DNA from: Nereocystis luetkeana
Taxonomy: Eukaryota; Sar; Phaeophyceae; Laminariales; Laminariaceae
Assembly (NCBI GenBank): GCA_031213475.1
Contig: JARUPZ010000035.1
Location: 3,586,953-3,650,952 of the forward strand
Length of the DNA stretch: 64,000 bases
Direction of reading: 5' to 3'
Shown here piece after piece: positions 52,391 to 64,000 of the stretch. Each line of letters opens with the position of its first letter. Within the stretch, counting starts at the first letter, position 1. Below the pieces are notes generated by a model. That model searched no databases and had not been told where the DNA came from. It worked only from the letters and a program-made list of their open reading frames with translations. The translations under genes and the position numbers were made by a program.

Positions 52391-55300
52391 CTACATTAAA
52401 TCTTCCACCAGCAAACTGTCAGTATTGCCTCCGAACGTGAACACAGCAGCCCCATCTAACGCCGAGCAAGAAGGCGCACTCCTCACTGCAGAACTAAGCA
52501 ACACCCCGGGGTTACGATCACCATGGCCGCCACCGCTGCGGAGCAGCACCTCGCTTGCTGCATGGTCAAGCGTCTGCACATGCGACCAACGCTCAAGGCT
52601 AATATTTGCATCACTCGGGTCGGGTGCCTGCGTTACCTCTGCGCGACGTTCCGCCCAGGTTGTCAACAAACCCGATTGGGCATTTGGCGGCGGCTGCGGC
52701 GGTGGCACAAGGGGCCCGCCATCCCCCACGCCAGCGGCCACCTCGGAAAGGTTGTGCGCGTGCAATGACCGAAGCATATCTGCCAAGGCCGCGGACGTGT
52801 TCTGACCCTCCAACGCCGACTCTATTCTCGCGGAAAAGGCTTCCTCTTCTTCGAACTCCCTGTCCAGGGGAGGCGACATGGGTGCGGCACCTCCGAAGCT
52901 CGGTAAAAGCTGCGTCTGCGCCACGGGAACAGGATCGATGAGGTCTGGCGGTACCGGGGGGGCTGCAACGCGGTCGGAGAAAGAGTGCGAGTAGGAATCT
53001 CCGCTGAGAGCAAGCATAATGTCGGAAACCTCTGCTTCGGTGAGCTCAGCGAAGGGACCTTCGCTTGTTTTTACGCCGTGGTTGGCATCAGCCACTCCAG
53101 CAACGCCCCGCTCCCCGTCTTCCGCCTTCGCAACAACGAGCACCGTCGGTACAGGCAATGAAGGCTCAGCCCGCGACATTGCTGTACCGTCTCCCGTCCC
53201 AGTTGGCACCAGCCTGTTCGGGTCAAGCCTTCCCTCAGCGCGCGTATCCCTGCTTGCAGGCGAGGGCCTGGTGTTACTGAAGGTTGCCAAAGGGGCAGGG
53301 CGGTGCCTCATATCGTCCCAAAGCGTCTTCAAGAAAGAACGGAAGGCGGCCTTGAGAGTGGCTAGCTCGCGCTCGGCGGCGTTACCGGCCTGTCGGCAAG
53401 TCTTGGCTTCGTTCGCCGCGGAATCGCTGGCTCGCTTGAGTTGTCTCCACTTGGCCTCGGCGTCTGCCTGCCAGCGACCACTGGACTCCTTGAAGCTCTC
53501 GAATTCCTCACGAACGAACGCTAGCTGGTCAGCGTGCCGAGGCGCGAAGGTCGTGCGGTTAGAGCAGTCACATGGATTGGTAGGGATTCATTGGTACTAG
53601 GAATGTACGCACGGGTGTGGAGGAGCCTCTGGTGGTGTTTGCCTTTTGGGGGTTTCACGCAAACATCAATCTTGGCGCGGCTGATAGTGGTCTCGGGGCG
53701 GCCAAGGCGAATGCCTAAAATGCGTTTATGATGGTGTACTAGATAAACCGGCTTTTATGTTCGACTTGTTGGGGGGTAGATACGCGTTAAAGTGATGGTG
53801 TCTACAGTACAGACGTACGACTTTGAAAACGGCGAGATGTGTGTAGGCACTATTAATAGAAGTTACTCAAAACGTCTCAGCAGGAGATATGTACCATGCC
53901 TCCCTCGCGACACAGGCCGAAGCAGAATATACCAACGTTTTTGAGAGAACTCTCGAGTTGGCCTGGAACAAAATATCACCTGCTTCTTGGTGACTCGGTA
54001 CGCATCGCCCTTCCTTGCAACCGCTGCCCGGAGCCCTCCAGCCTCCGCTTCCAACCTTTCCAGCTTCCCAGCCTGCGTTTCGATCTCGGCCGCTTGCTTA
54101 GACAGCGAACCTTGCCGTGAGCGCATGCTAGCCCGCAGTCGATCGCACTCATTCCTAAGCTCTCGCATAGTCGTCGCCGAGGCGTCGTTTCGGGTCCACG
54201 TTTCCCGCGCGACATCTCCGGAGTCAACAGCGACGGCGGCATTCTCGGCAACTCCGGTACAAGCAGACCCGGTCATTGGTGCAGTCTCCGACTTCTGCGC
54301 GTTCTCAACGTCGGCCTCCAGCGAGGAAACTTTCCCTCGGAGGGCTTTCACCGCGTTGCTCTTGACACCAACGTCCGTCAGCGCTCGGACCAGCTTCGCC
54401 TCTAGGTCAGCTGATCCCTGCCGCCACCGATCAAGGTCCTCGCCCAGAGACGCTTTGGTGGCGCGTAAGGTTACGATCGCCCGCCCCCGCCTTTCCGACT
54501 CCTCCCGGATGGAGTCCAGCTGAGCCAGTGTTTTCGACAGAACCTCCTCCGTACCCTCTCCCACCACGGCTTCACCCCCTCTGTGTGAGCTGCGGTCCCG
54601 GTCCGCCCCGAGAACAGCGCCAACCCTCACGTCGGCTAGTCGGAGTCTGTTCACTTCTCGCTTGTACGCGGACAATTGCCGTCGCAGTTCTTTTTCCCGC
54701 GACCGGCCTCTGTCTGCGCGGTCAACTGTTCTCCGCTTAGCTGCCAGGCGAAGAGAGGACGCCTCCCGCTGAGCTACGATTGCTACCTCGCTGGCAGAGA
54801 GGCCTTCATCCCTCAAGCGCTCTATCTCAGCCTCCGCATACACCAGACGAGCAGTACAGGCCACGACTGAGAGGGCACTGGTGTGGAAGCAGACAGCGGA
54901 GGTAGGGCTAAGGGCGACGAAACCACCGACAGCCGAGCTCTGTGTGCAATCATTCGCGGTTTCGCCTACGGATTCATCTTCAGGAGCGGTGGTTTCGCGC
55001 TCGAGGAGAGCGTTTGCCTCCGCCGTCTTAGCGCGGAGCTCGTGCTCGAGCCGCTGCGTCCTCCCCTTAGTTTCAAACACTTCCTCGTCGGCGGCCGCGA
55101 GCATATTCAGAAGCTCGTCAATCGAGAGTGGACTGCCCTCAACAGCAAGGTAATCGCCGCCACCCCCCAGAACTCGCTCTCTATATATCCCCCTCCCGTA
55201 CACCCTCGTCGGTTTAGGGCGCGCCATTGCCTTTACCTTTTTCCTGACCCGTCTCAGCTGGTCCTCGAGCGTCCCCACCCTCGCTTGCTGTGCCCCGATC

Positions 55301-58300
55301 GCCCGATTTATTTCCATCTTGGCCTCCCTTGCCTCCTTTACGTGGAACGCTCGGACGTCCCGAAGCTCTTGCTCTCTGCCCCGCAGCTGGTCGCGAACAC
55401 CCGCTAGAGCTTCTTCCAACAACCGCACCTGCGGTTGTTTGACACCCGCTTCCTTAATTCCTTCACCCGATGAACCCGTCGCATCCGTTGTGTCGCGGGT
55501 ACCTCGCGGTGTTGGCACATCTTCATCGCCGAGTTCTGCGGCAACGGGCTCCACAGATCCCCGTAACTTTCGATTCTCGATATTTTCGATGGCGAGCATG
55601 GTTTGCCGAGGCCCGATGGTTGTAGAAGGTGGTTGTTTGCGGGTGCCCTCTTCATGGAGGGCACGCTCGTACCTGCATGCGTGCATCAGATTGGGCGAGT
55701 CGGAACGCCAGCAGGTGGGCAGGGTTGGAGCGAATGCACGTTATCGAAAAAAAAAGTGAACCATGGCTATTTCCTGAGTTTTTCCGGGTTGTTTGATTTT
55801 CTTCCACTCCAGAAATATTGGAGTCTGGCTTGTGACCACGGAGCAGATTATGGTAATGATTTAACGTCAGAAACACAATAACGGAAGCGAGAAAAACGAA
55901 AGGAAAGGGACCGTTCGTGAGTACGAAGCGGTTGCCGATAGGGCCAGTGCTGAGCACCATCAATGTTCAGAACGCAACGTGGAAAGCGTCGAGGGTCGGT
56001 ACTCGCTCACACTCTTCTACCACTCCTACGCCCCCGACTTCAGTTAACTCTCTCGACTATAAATCTGCGGTATATATTGGAATGCCAGGTAGAGATCGAA
56101 ACTTCGTGTGGACGCGCATGCCAGATTTGTCACACGCGCACTAGCGATACGTCTCCCGCAAACGTCAGGGGTGGGTGCGAGGGGGGCCTTGCGGAGAGCA
56201 AAAACATGCACACCTATTTTTGAGAGTCGCCGTGGCTTGCCAATAACTTCGCTGTTGTCGGAGAAGCTCCGCCCGTAGACGCAACGTCTCCTCCTCCAGG
56301 TCATCTTTCCCTGCTCGCTCGGCCTGGGCGTGATGGTTTCACACGGAAATATAGGACGGCTTAAAACATGAACGAAGGCCGTACTTCTAGAACTGAATGC
56401 AAGCAAAAAGCGTGCACAATGAAGATACATGGCGTCGGGTCAGGACGACAAGCAGGGACACAATGGAAGCCCTACTGGTATCTCAATATTTCTGACCACC
56501 GATTCAAAGCACAAGGATAAAGTCTGCCTTCGTTGCTGTGGAAGCTACAAATAACCCCGTTGTATTGTCAACTAGCGTGAGGAGCGCCAACTTGGGAACT
56601 CGATAGGCGCCCGCGAATCAGATTCATGAGACAGCCCTGGACGATCATCCGGTGGCACTGCTGTTGGCAACAGGCAATACGCCCGTGCGCCCGCTACGAG
56701 GGATGGAAGGGCAGAGCGTTTCAAAATAAGTTGCTGACCGGACATCGCCACGATTGACGACGTCATAAAGCACATCCTCGTTCATGCGTTACGTATATCA
56801 GCACGCGGCCAGGCTGAACTTTTCACTACACACCGCACACTTGACCAACGACACACCTTCATACCAGCACGCAATAATCAGAGGCGGTTTCACACGACCA
56901 ACACCGCATACCGAACATTGGACGCCACCTCCACGTCGTACGGAACATCAAACGCTCTAGGCTACAAACAAAAACACCACGACATTCTCCCGCTCAGTGC
57001 TCACGTTGAACAGCCCCGCCGTCACCTCCGCTTGATCGCGCAGCCCAGCAACTTGCGTTCTCAAATCATGCACGACCTGCGCCAGCGCCCATTCAATTGC
57101 CTCCGATTTTCCACCGGGCGGACTTGACCGAACACGGCTGTCGGCCGCATCCGTTCCATCAGCGAACCCGCCGCCAGCGACGGCCTCCAAACGTGCCAGA
57201 TGGGCCTCAATTGATCGCAAACCGGTGCTGAGCCCTTGGGACACGACGGGAACTCTGTCTCCATGTTCAGCCTCCTCTCCATCTTCGGTATGAACCGATG
57301 TGAGTGATTGGCCGTGATCATGGTCCCCATGGGCCTCAACCGAGGGGGGTCGGGCAGCGACATTCCCACCATAACTTTTCACCGCAGCAAGGTCGACATT
57401 TTCCCCGCCGGACACGTTGTCACAAAATGCAGTCGGGGTGTGCATCGTTTGCGCTGCGGCCTCGACGCACCGTGGACCGTCTACCTCTCCCCCCGCACCA
57501 GTAGCCTTCCGCTCAACAACTGTACTGGGCATTAGGAACGACAACCCGCGCGTGTGGGATCCCGAAAGACTCGTGTCGCGCCTCTCCGGCTTGAGAAGTC
57601 TGCCGCACAGATGGCACTCCCCTTTCCGCCCGCCCTCGCCGTCGGCGCCAGCAGCATCGGGAAAGAGTCGGTGCGCAAGTCGTTCCGCCGAGCAGACTGC
57701 GGCGTCGCCGACGTCCCCTCGCGCTGCGGCCTCCGCCAACTCAAGCTCGAGCCGTTTCACTACTGCGGCCAAGGCCACTTCTTTGCCCGTTCGCTCTGCC
57801 GCCGAATCTGCCTTACCCTTGTCCGCTGCCAAATCGCCACCAATAGCACCGACAGCGTATGCCGTTTGCCGGGCATCCATGCTTCTGGCGAAGCTGTCGA
57901 CAAGGGATGATCGCGGCATACCGCCGTCGCCGCTTGACATGGCCAAACGTCCGGCCACTGCCTGCTCGCGTTTGAGGTCCTCGATCCTGATGTCTCGACG
58001 GCGGAGCACGTGCCGCAGATCGGCTTCGCTGGCGCTCGCTTCTTGCAATCGCCGCAAGAGGTCGGCTTGCATCACCTTCGCAGCAATCTGAAGCAGACCC
58101 GGCGAGACAAAGAGACACAGGCAAGACGGCGTAGAGAAGGCCAAAATTCGCCGCCGGGGGCACAAGTCAGAACGACGTGGCATGAAACCACCGTACATGG
58201 GTCGCTCAGGACCGTAACAAAAAGTATCCGGAACCCACCTAGGGGGTGACAGCACACTCACCATGAAACGCGCAAATTGTTGGCCCTCTTCTTTGGGATA

Positions 58301-61300
58301 GTCCCATGCGGATAGCGCGGCAGCGTTGAGCGGGCGATCTCCTTCACCTCTCCGACCCAAGGTGTTATCCGTCGCTGCTTCCCTCGCGACCTCCAACAAA
58401 CGCCCCAAATCCTTGAGCGCCGTCTCCTGGTTTTCTCGCGCTAGGGCGGCGATTTTCGCTTGTGCGTCCGCCTTCGCCGCCTCCTGCAGTTAAGTGGTCA
58501 AATATGCCGGTCGCGAGAGGTTGGGTGACGTACACCGCCTGCTTCGTTCGTTCGAAGCGAAAGTTCGATGGCACTGGCGGGATTTAGAATGAAGTCTACA
58601 GTCCAACAGGAAGGCTCTTGGCATCGTTTGTCATCACACCTTCCGCGGCTTTTCTAGGCGTGTGAATCATCGCGCCTTCGAGGAGCACCCGCAAACGTTC
58701 AATAGTCTTCAGCGAACAAGAGGAGCAGCCCACAGCAATCGCGGCTCGTTCGAGAAACTCTCGTTCGGTTTTTGGGTAGTCCGTCGAGCTTCGTTAGTCG
58801 CCCCTTCCATCGATACACTCGGCCAACAACACGAGGGAAAACCGGACATATTTTATGGAACCCACTTTTGACGTGAGCAACGCGGTTCGCCTGTAATAGA
58901 AACCACGTCGACCAAGGTTTGCAATCGAATGCCGGGACGAGATGAAATCGTCTAGCACGATGTCGTGTCATCAGATCAGATTCCCGCCTAGAACACTCGT
59001 CGGTTTAACATGTCCTCGTAAAACAATGCGAGGAAGGCGCCATCACCGGAGAGGACACCGCTGCTCTCCCGGCGTTTCGCTTAATTTCTGTCTATACAAG
59101 CACCACACAATGCGCAAAAACAGTTATCCAGTAATCACCTGCACAAGGGCCTCACGGTCGTCCTCCGCTTCCGCTCTCGCCTCTACCGCCGCCTTCAGGT
59201 CGACCGCCAAACCGTTGCACATCCTCCGCAGTGCCTCTCTCTCTTCTTCGGCTTCCACCCGCAGCGCCCGTTCCCTCTTCCCCTCCCCAGACGCATTCTC
59301 CGCATCCCCCAGACAATGTCGCAAACCCGCAGAAGGTTGGCCGCTTTCAACCATTCCACTCGCGCTGGACTCGGCACCTTTTATACCCCCTCGCGTTCCT
59401 TCCGGACTATTTCGCCAGTCTAGGGGGGGCTCCTCGGTCCTCGCCAGCACCAGTTCTCGGTTTTGCCGCTCCAACTCGGCTGTCTCCGCGCCCAGCCGTA
59501 GAATATCCGCGTGGGCGGCTCCAAGCTGCGATTTGAAAGTCTGTCGTTCTTCGACTAGCCGTTCGGCGGCATCGCGCAGGTCTCCCTCGGCCCTGCGTCG
59601 CACTGTTTCTCGCGCGGACTCCACCCTGCGGCCGGCCGTTTCTCGGGTTTCGTTCTGCTCTCTCATCCAGAAGTTTCCAGATGGTTAGGGAACACAAAAC
59701 AGCAATGTTGAATTTGTTCGCGACAATTTGTTAATCGTTACTACAGCAGTATGTAGGCAAGGATCGTTTTGGTTGCTTTCGAGTTAAGGACAAAACCTAC
59801 AAAAACATTTCAATCGTTCGATTTAAATGGTGATTTTCGCGTTATATCTGTAATAACTCAGCCGCGCATGGGCTTCGTAGCTGCTGTACCATGCCGTCCG
59901 CGCTTTACACGAGGTATCTTGTGGGTACGAGCTGGTTCAAACATATCGCCCCAAATTTCGTCAGTCACGAAAGCCGCATGTAATAGCAACATAAATGTCA
60001 CATATTCGGTATCATACTGACCGCCATGAGCGGTGGAAGAGGATGGCATAGCCACTTTTGGTTTTTAAGGACCGACGACAGGCGCTACCGCCAAAAACAC
60101 AAACCGACCAGTCACAGGCCTTCAAAGAGGTCGAGAATAGTCAGGCGTTTCCGTAGGAACATATCTTTATTTTCCCATGTTTCTGAACGAGCCGCTTCCA
60201 GATGGTCCTAGGCATGTTTGTACATAGTTTCACGCAAATATTGCGACTGCGTATGATCGAAATTAAACGCCCAAAATCGATTATATACTGAAACTAACTA
60301 ACTAACGCCGAGGCGATGTCGGAATTTGCACGCTTACCGCACAAAGGTCCAAATGTCCACGCCGTTTTCAAGTGATGAACCCTGAAGGTTTGAACATGTA
60401 CTGCTGTATATATTCCCCTACCAAACCCTTGACGAATGGTTTGTTTGCTTGTTTTTTTCGACGCCAAAATTTTGGGATCCCTTACGACCCAAAACTCCCC
60501 CCCCCGAAAACGACAACGAAATATCTATCTAAAAAACAAAAACAGGAACAGCGGCTCATAAAACACATGTACAATTTTTCAGGGTTTATCTCCCAAAAAC
60601 GGCGGGGACACTGGACTCATGAGGAATTTGGGGCTGGTATGCTTGAACCAGCCTGTAGAAAGCACAGAGACACGCAATAACGGAGGCACTAAACGAATCA
60701 CGTGCGAGCGGGGGTGAATTTGCACGTTCCGACTTGTTTTACACGCGCATACATGCAACACCCGGCGGCAAGTCTATTTTGCGCCAAATGTTACGGCGGC
60801 TACGAAACGATGCCCCTCATTACGCACCTCGTCCTCGCGCACCCGAGCAACCAACCCTTGCAGAGCCACGACCTCTCCGCGAAGTCCGGCAGCTTCGTCA
60901 CGGACTCCGAGCAGGTCGGCCGTCGCCACCAGCAGTTTTCTCTCAAGCAAATCCTTCCCCTCCTCCTCTCCTTTTCGCGCACCGGCCTCTTCGGATCTCC
61001 GACGCCGTTTCTGCGAAGCCGGCATCACGAAGTCTCCACGCCAGCGTTCGAGAATAGCACGGAGGTGGAGTGCTTCTCTGCGAACCTGCGCCAAGCGATA
61101 ATCGCCAACCCTGACACGTTCCTCGAGGGCGGCCTGTTCCGCACGGCCGGCAATAAGCGCCTGCGCCATCGCCCCTTTTCCAGAAATACCCACATTGACG
61201 GGATCTTCCTTTGCGTAACGGTCGTCGCTTAAACTGCCTCTGCGAGACAACGGCGTTGTTGTTGGAGTCGTCGCCTTGCGCGTGGTCCAGACCGCCGCGG

Positions 61301-64000
61301 CTTCGTCTGCCGCCCCCGCGCTTCCCCAGTCGAGCGACACGCCGTTGTGCAGAGACATCTACAAGCGATAGAAAGAGGCATATACCACTGGTTTAAGCAC
61401 AGGTAGCAGTTGAGAACGAGCTGCTGGTGCGGGGTTTATCGGGCTGAGGGCGAACGTTGTCGGTCCCATGTCAAGGGTGACCATCTAAGCATTGACGTCC
61501 ACGATGTTTTAGAGCGCCAAGACGCCGCAGTTTAGGCACAGCCGTTCCCACCCCCATGATTCGTCTCTAAGGGATACTCCGATTGGGTGGGACCCCAGCC
61601 AACGCCTGTGAACGTGTGAATGCTGTTCAAGTGTATTCTCATTATGGAAGCCAACTGGTCTATGAACACCTCGCAGGCAACCAACATATGAACTTCATCC
61701 CCATTCCACTCACCAAGTCATCCTGCCACCACCGCCCGAGCTCGTTCCGGATGTCCCTCCTCCACTCCGCCGCCTCCTCCGCCATCCGACTTGACACCGA
61801 CGATTTGTGCCTCTCCAACTCGTCGGAAAGCACGTCCGCGGCCGCCCGCGCGCCCGTCGCTTCGGCCTCTGCTGCCTCCGCCCGGGCAGTTGCGGCCGAC
61901 TCCCCTGCCTCGGCCGCCGATTTTGCCGCCCGCAACGACACAAGATCTTCCAGCGCAGCCGTCAATCGCTTCTCGAGAAGAGAAACTACGGCGACCGTGT
62001 ACATCGCCCGGCACATATCGCCCCCCCCGCCGCCGCCGCCAATACCGGTAACGCTGAAACCAAACCTGACGCCTCCACTACTGTCGGGTAAGGAGCTTCC
62101 CGTGGGGTTGGCGGGAAGAGTAGAATATGTCTTTGCCGGCGGGGTTATGGCGAAGGACGCGGCGGCCACCGCGGCCTCAGCTGCCGCCGTTCGAGCAGAC
62201 AAGCGCGCGGCCTCTGTCCGGACTTCTTCCAGCGTTATCTTAGCGTCGAGCGCTTCTTGCCGCGCCCCTCGTACTTCCCACTCTAGGGCGCGCGCATGGC
62301 GGACCGCACGGGAGCACTCGGCATCAAGACGCGTCGCTGTCTCCCGTAAAAACGCTGTCACGAACTGCTGTTGCTTGTAGCTGCCACCGTCGCCAAGGCC
62401 ACCATCCGTCTTGCCCTCTGGGCGGCGCCTGGCTTGAGCAGCGACGGTGGGCTTTCGCTGGTGGCGGCGCCTTTCGTCTTCCGTGGCAACCCAAGTGCAC
62501 CATTGCGCCGCAAGATCGGCAATCGCAGAGACCACTGGCGATACGAACGTGGTCTTCCTTACAACCCCCCCCCCTTCTTCCAAACCCGGGCCGTACAATT
62601 GCGAAGGAGGAGCGGCGACGAACAAGCGGTCGGCGCATTCCTTAATCCTCGTGTCGTGTTCCTTGGAAAGCCGTGCCACATCGTCTCGGTACCGCTCGCG
62701 AGATGTTTGTAGCTCGGCAGCAAGCGCATGCACCTCAGCACGAGCTGACGCTAGTCTTTGTTGAGCGTCATCGGCTCCGAGCTCCGCATCTCTAAGGGCG
62801 CCCCTGAAAACAAATTGCGCCCAAGAGACCAAGCATTAAGACGGCTCACGGATGGCATGGGCGATCAAAGCGCAGGGCCGTAGTAATTGTAGTAATTGAC
62901 ACACAGGCCGTTCGTCGGGTACTCGACAAGTCCTTCCAAACGCAAGCCAACGGTTACGCAAAAATGTCATATTTTCTCCTCCCGGCGTACCAACACGCTC
63001 ACCGGAAACCAATAAAACTCACCGCAGTTGCGATGCTTCCTCTCCTGTCTCTTGCAGTCGAGCACAACTTTCCGCGCGCATTCCACTCAACGCTTCCGCG
63101 GTCTTCCTGAGGTTTTTCTCTAGAGCGCGGTTGCGCCTGGACAGATCAGTTTCAACGACCTCCGCCGCCCTCATCTTCCTCTCCCGTACCTCCATTTCGG
63201 CGGCAAGTCGATCTGCCCGCCTTTCAGCCACCCCCCTGCGGGCCGTTGTGGACGTCAGGTGTACCGCAAGCGCTACGCAGTGTCGCGCTAGCCCTTGTGC
63301 GCCGATGTGGTTGAGAATGCCCAACCCGCCATCGACATCGACAGCGCTTTTCGCATGGGATTCGGAGAAGCCCGTTTGTTCCCTGTGCGTGTCCCGAACT
63401 GATTCCATGTGTGGATCGGCGTTGCCGCCGGGACCATTGCCTTCGTTTTTCGCCGGCGACGGCACAAAGGAAGTAGGGGCGTGAAGCGCCTCGACGGTAG
63501 AGGTCAGGACGCTCACCTGCGCGCTCTTCTCCGCAAGGAGCGAGCTAAGTCGAGCTACCTCGAGGGGAGCGCCGACGTCGCCCCCACCACCTTCCCCCCA
63601 GTCAATAGCCGCGGTGTCTTTAAGCATTGATGCTACCTCGCGTGCGTCAAAACCACCGCCCGAAAAACCTGTTTTTCCTCCATCCATGCCGCCAGTTCTG
63701 CCGTCACAGCACTCGTCTGCACCCGTGAGACGAGCCTGCCACAACCAGTATCCCGATTGAATCTGCCTGCGGAGGTCCTTGGTATTTGTGCGTAAGGCCT
63801 CGATCTCGCTGGACGCTAGGACCAGTTTCCGACGCAGCGTGGCCGCGTCGGCGTCATGATGGCCTCCGCTTGCTGGGTGGACGAGGGAGTGGCACCGGAG
63901 TTCGTCCGTCGCGTCACGCTGACAGGCATCAGCACGTCGACGCTCGTTCAGCACGTCCTGCCGTAAGCTGTCATGGGGCAAATTTAGGCGCGATGAACCC
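52391..64000 (-). CDS. Giant coiled-coil protein, 5' end beyond window
   Basis: Nine exons, in transcript order: 64000 (open)-63023, 62803-61714, 61358-60828, 59657-59139, 58483-58262, 58087-57026, 56323-56214, 55672-53980 and 53524-52391 (TAG). Every junction keeps phase, including the two phase-2 joins (63023/62803 and 56214/55672). This gives about 2,440 residues with more to come upstream. The sequence is dominated by heptad-like helices rich in Ala, Arg, Glu and Leu, for example AELLRQQRSYWQATATLKN and EEFESFKESSGRWQADAEAK, broken by Ser/Gly/Pro spacers. A lone CHLCGRLL (CxxC) motif is in the sixth listed exon. The last 250 residues are acidic and non-helical. I do not recognise the family. 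Size and composition resemble centrosomal, basal-body or Golgi coiled-coil proteins (CEP290 and golgins are such), but I see no diagnostic motif. The 59657 acceptor is the weakest junction. Confidence 0.75.
53525..53979. other. Intron of the coiled-coil gene
   Basis: Minus-strand donor GTGATA, acceptor CGCTGACCAG, phase 0. It contains a GGTTTCACGCAAACAT motif (53649-53664) also found in other introns of this window. Confidence 0.5.
55673..57025. other. Introns flanking a 110 bp exon of the coiled-coil gene
   Basis: The short exon 56323-56214 lies between two introns (55673-56213 and 56324-57025). Its phases (0 in, 2 out) are needed to connect the neighbours, which is strong support for it. 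The introns contain no recognised elements apart from one GGTTTCACACGGAAATAT motif. Confidence 0.55.
58484..60827. other. Two introns and one exon of the coiled-coil gene
   Basis: Introns 58484-59138 and 59658-60827 flank exon 59657-59139. Minus-strand donors are GTGATT and GTGCGT. The larger intron has a TTTCACGCAAATATTG motif (60228-60243) and no recognisable mobile element. Confidence 0.5.
61359..61713. other. Intron of the coiled-coil gene
   Basis: Minus-strand donor GTGAGT, acceptor CGCTTGTAG, phase 0. Nothing recognised inside. Confidence 0.5.

Noticed and set aside
60702-61232. Plus-strand frame with a RhoGAP-like look (GGLFRTAGNKRL)
   Set aside because: It lies exactly antisense to a coiled-coil exon (61358-60828) that has good splice sites and phase. 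The resemblance is short and lacks the rest of a RhoGAP domain.
52391-64000. Naming the coiled-coil protein CEP290 or a golgin
   Set aside because: Only length and heptad composition agree. No diagnostic block was recognised, and coiled coils give misleading similarity.
1-64000. CRISPR arrays, bacterial operons, phage or organellar genes
   Set aside because: No regularly spaced identical repeats with unique spacers, no compact co-oriented genes and no rRNA were seen; the tandem repeats are eukaryotic-type satellites.

Overview
This window looks like nuclear DNA of a brown alga (Phaeophyceae) or a close stramenopile relative. The evidence is indirect. The genes are split by long GT-AG introns, neighbouring genes alternate in strand, and proteins rich in poly-Gly, poly-Ser and poly-Gln are common. 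The non-coding DNA carries long C or G homopolymers, CA/GT and CAG microsatellites and many small transposon relics. Two gene families (FAM227 and a very long coiled-coil protein) are typical of organisms with flagella. Nothing points to a prokaryote, plasmid or organelle. I cannot name the genus.

Layout: four genes are supported by exons whose splice phases agree. (1) 8.3-22.5 kb, plus strand: a VHS-UIM-GAT ubiquitin-sorting adaptor of the TOM1/STAM class, with a Gly- and Gln-rich tail carrying NPF and DPF motifs. Its first exon is not visible. (2) 27.9-33.5 kb, minus strand, probably starting at 38.86 kb: a PDZ protein with several IQ-like calmodulin-binding segments and two CxxC knuckles. 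(3) 39.4-49.7 kb, plus strand: a FAM227 (FWWh-domain) protein of seven exons. Its second intron holds an antisense Copia-type relic with unusual terminal repeats. (4) 52.4-64.0 kb, minus strand, open at the right edge: a coiled-coil protein of more than 2,400 residues assembled from nine phase-compatible exons. Genes 1 and 2 converge on a 5.4 kb spacer, genes 2 and 3 may share a divergent promoter near 39 kb, and genes 3 and 4 converge on a 2.7 kb spacer.

The first 8.3 kb and the large introns are repeat country. Two miniature transposon families can be defined from their ends: a Tc1/mariner-type MITE flanked by TA, and a piggyBac-type palindromic MITE flanked by TTAA. One piggyBac-type copy is nested inside a third, AT-rich foldback element. 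There are also tRNA-like (SINE-like) stretches, one split by a MITE, several diverged dispersed repeats, tandem repeats, a scattered GTACCAGGTAC-type palindrome that avoids exons, and strong hairpins.

Functionally, gene 1 should act in endosomal or endocytic sorting of ubiquitinated cargo. Genes 2 to 4 are compatible with calcium signalling and flagellar or centrosomal structure, but only FAM227 is assigned to a family with confidence; the shared flagellar theme is inference.
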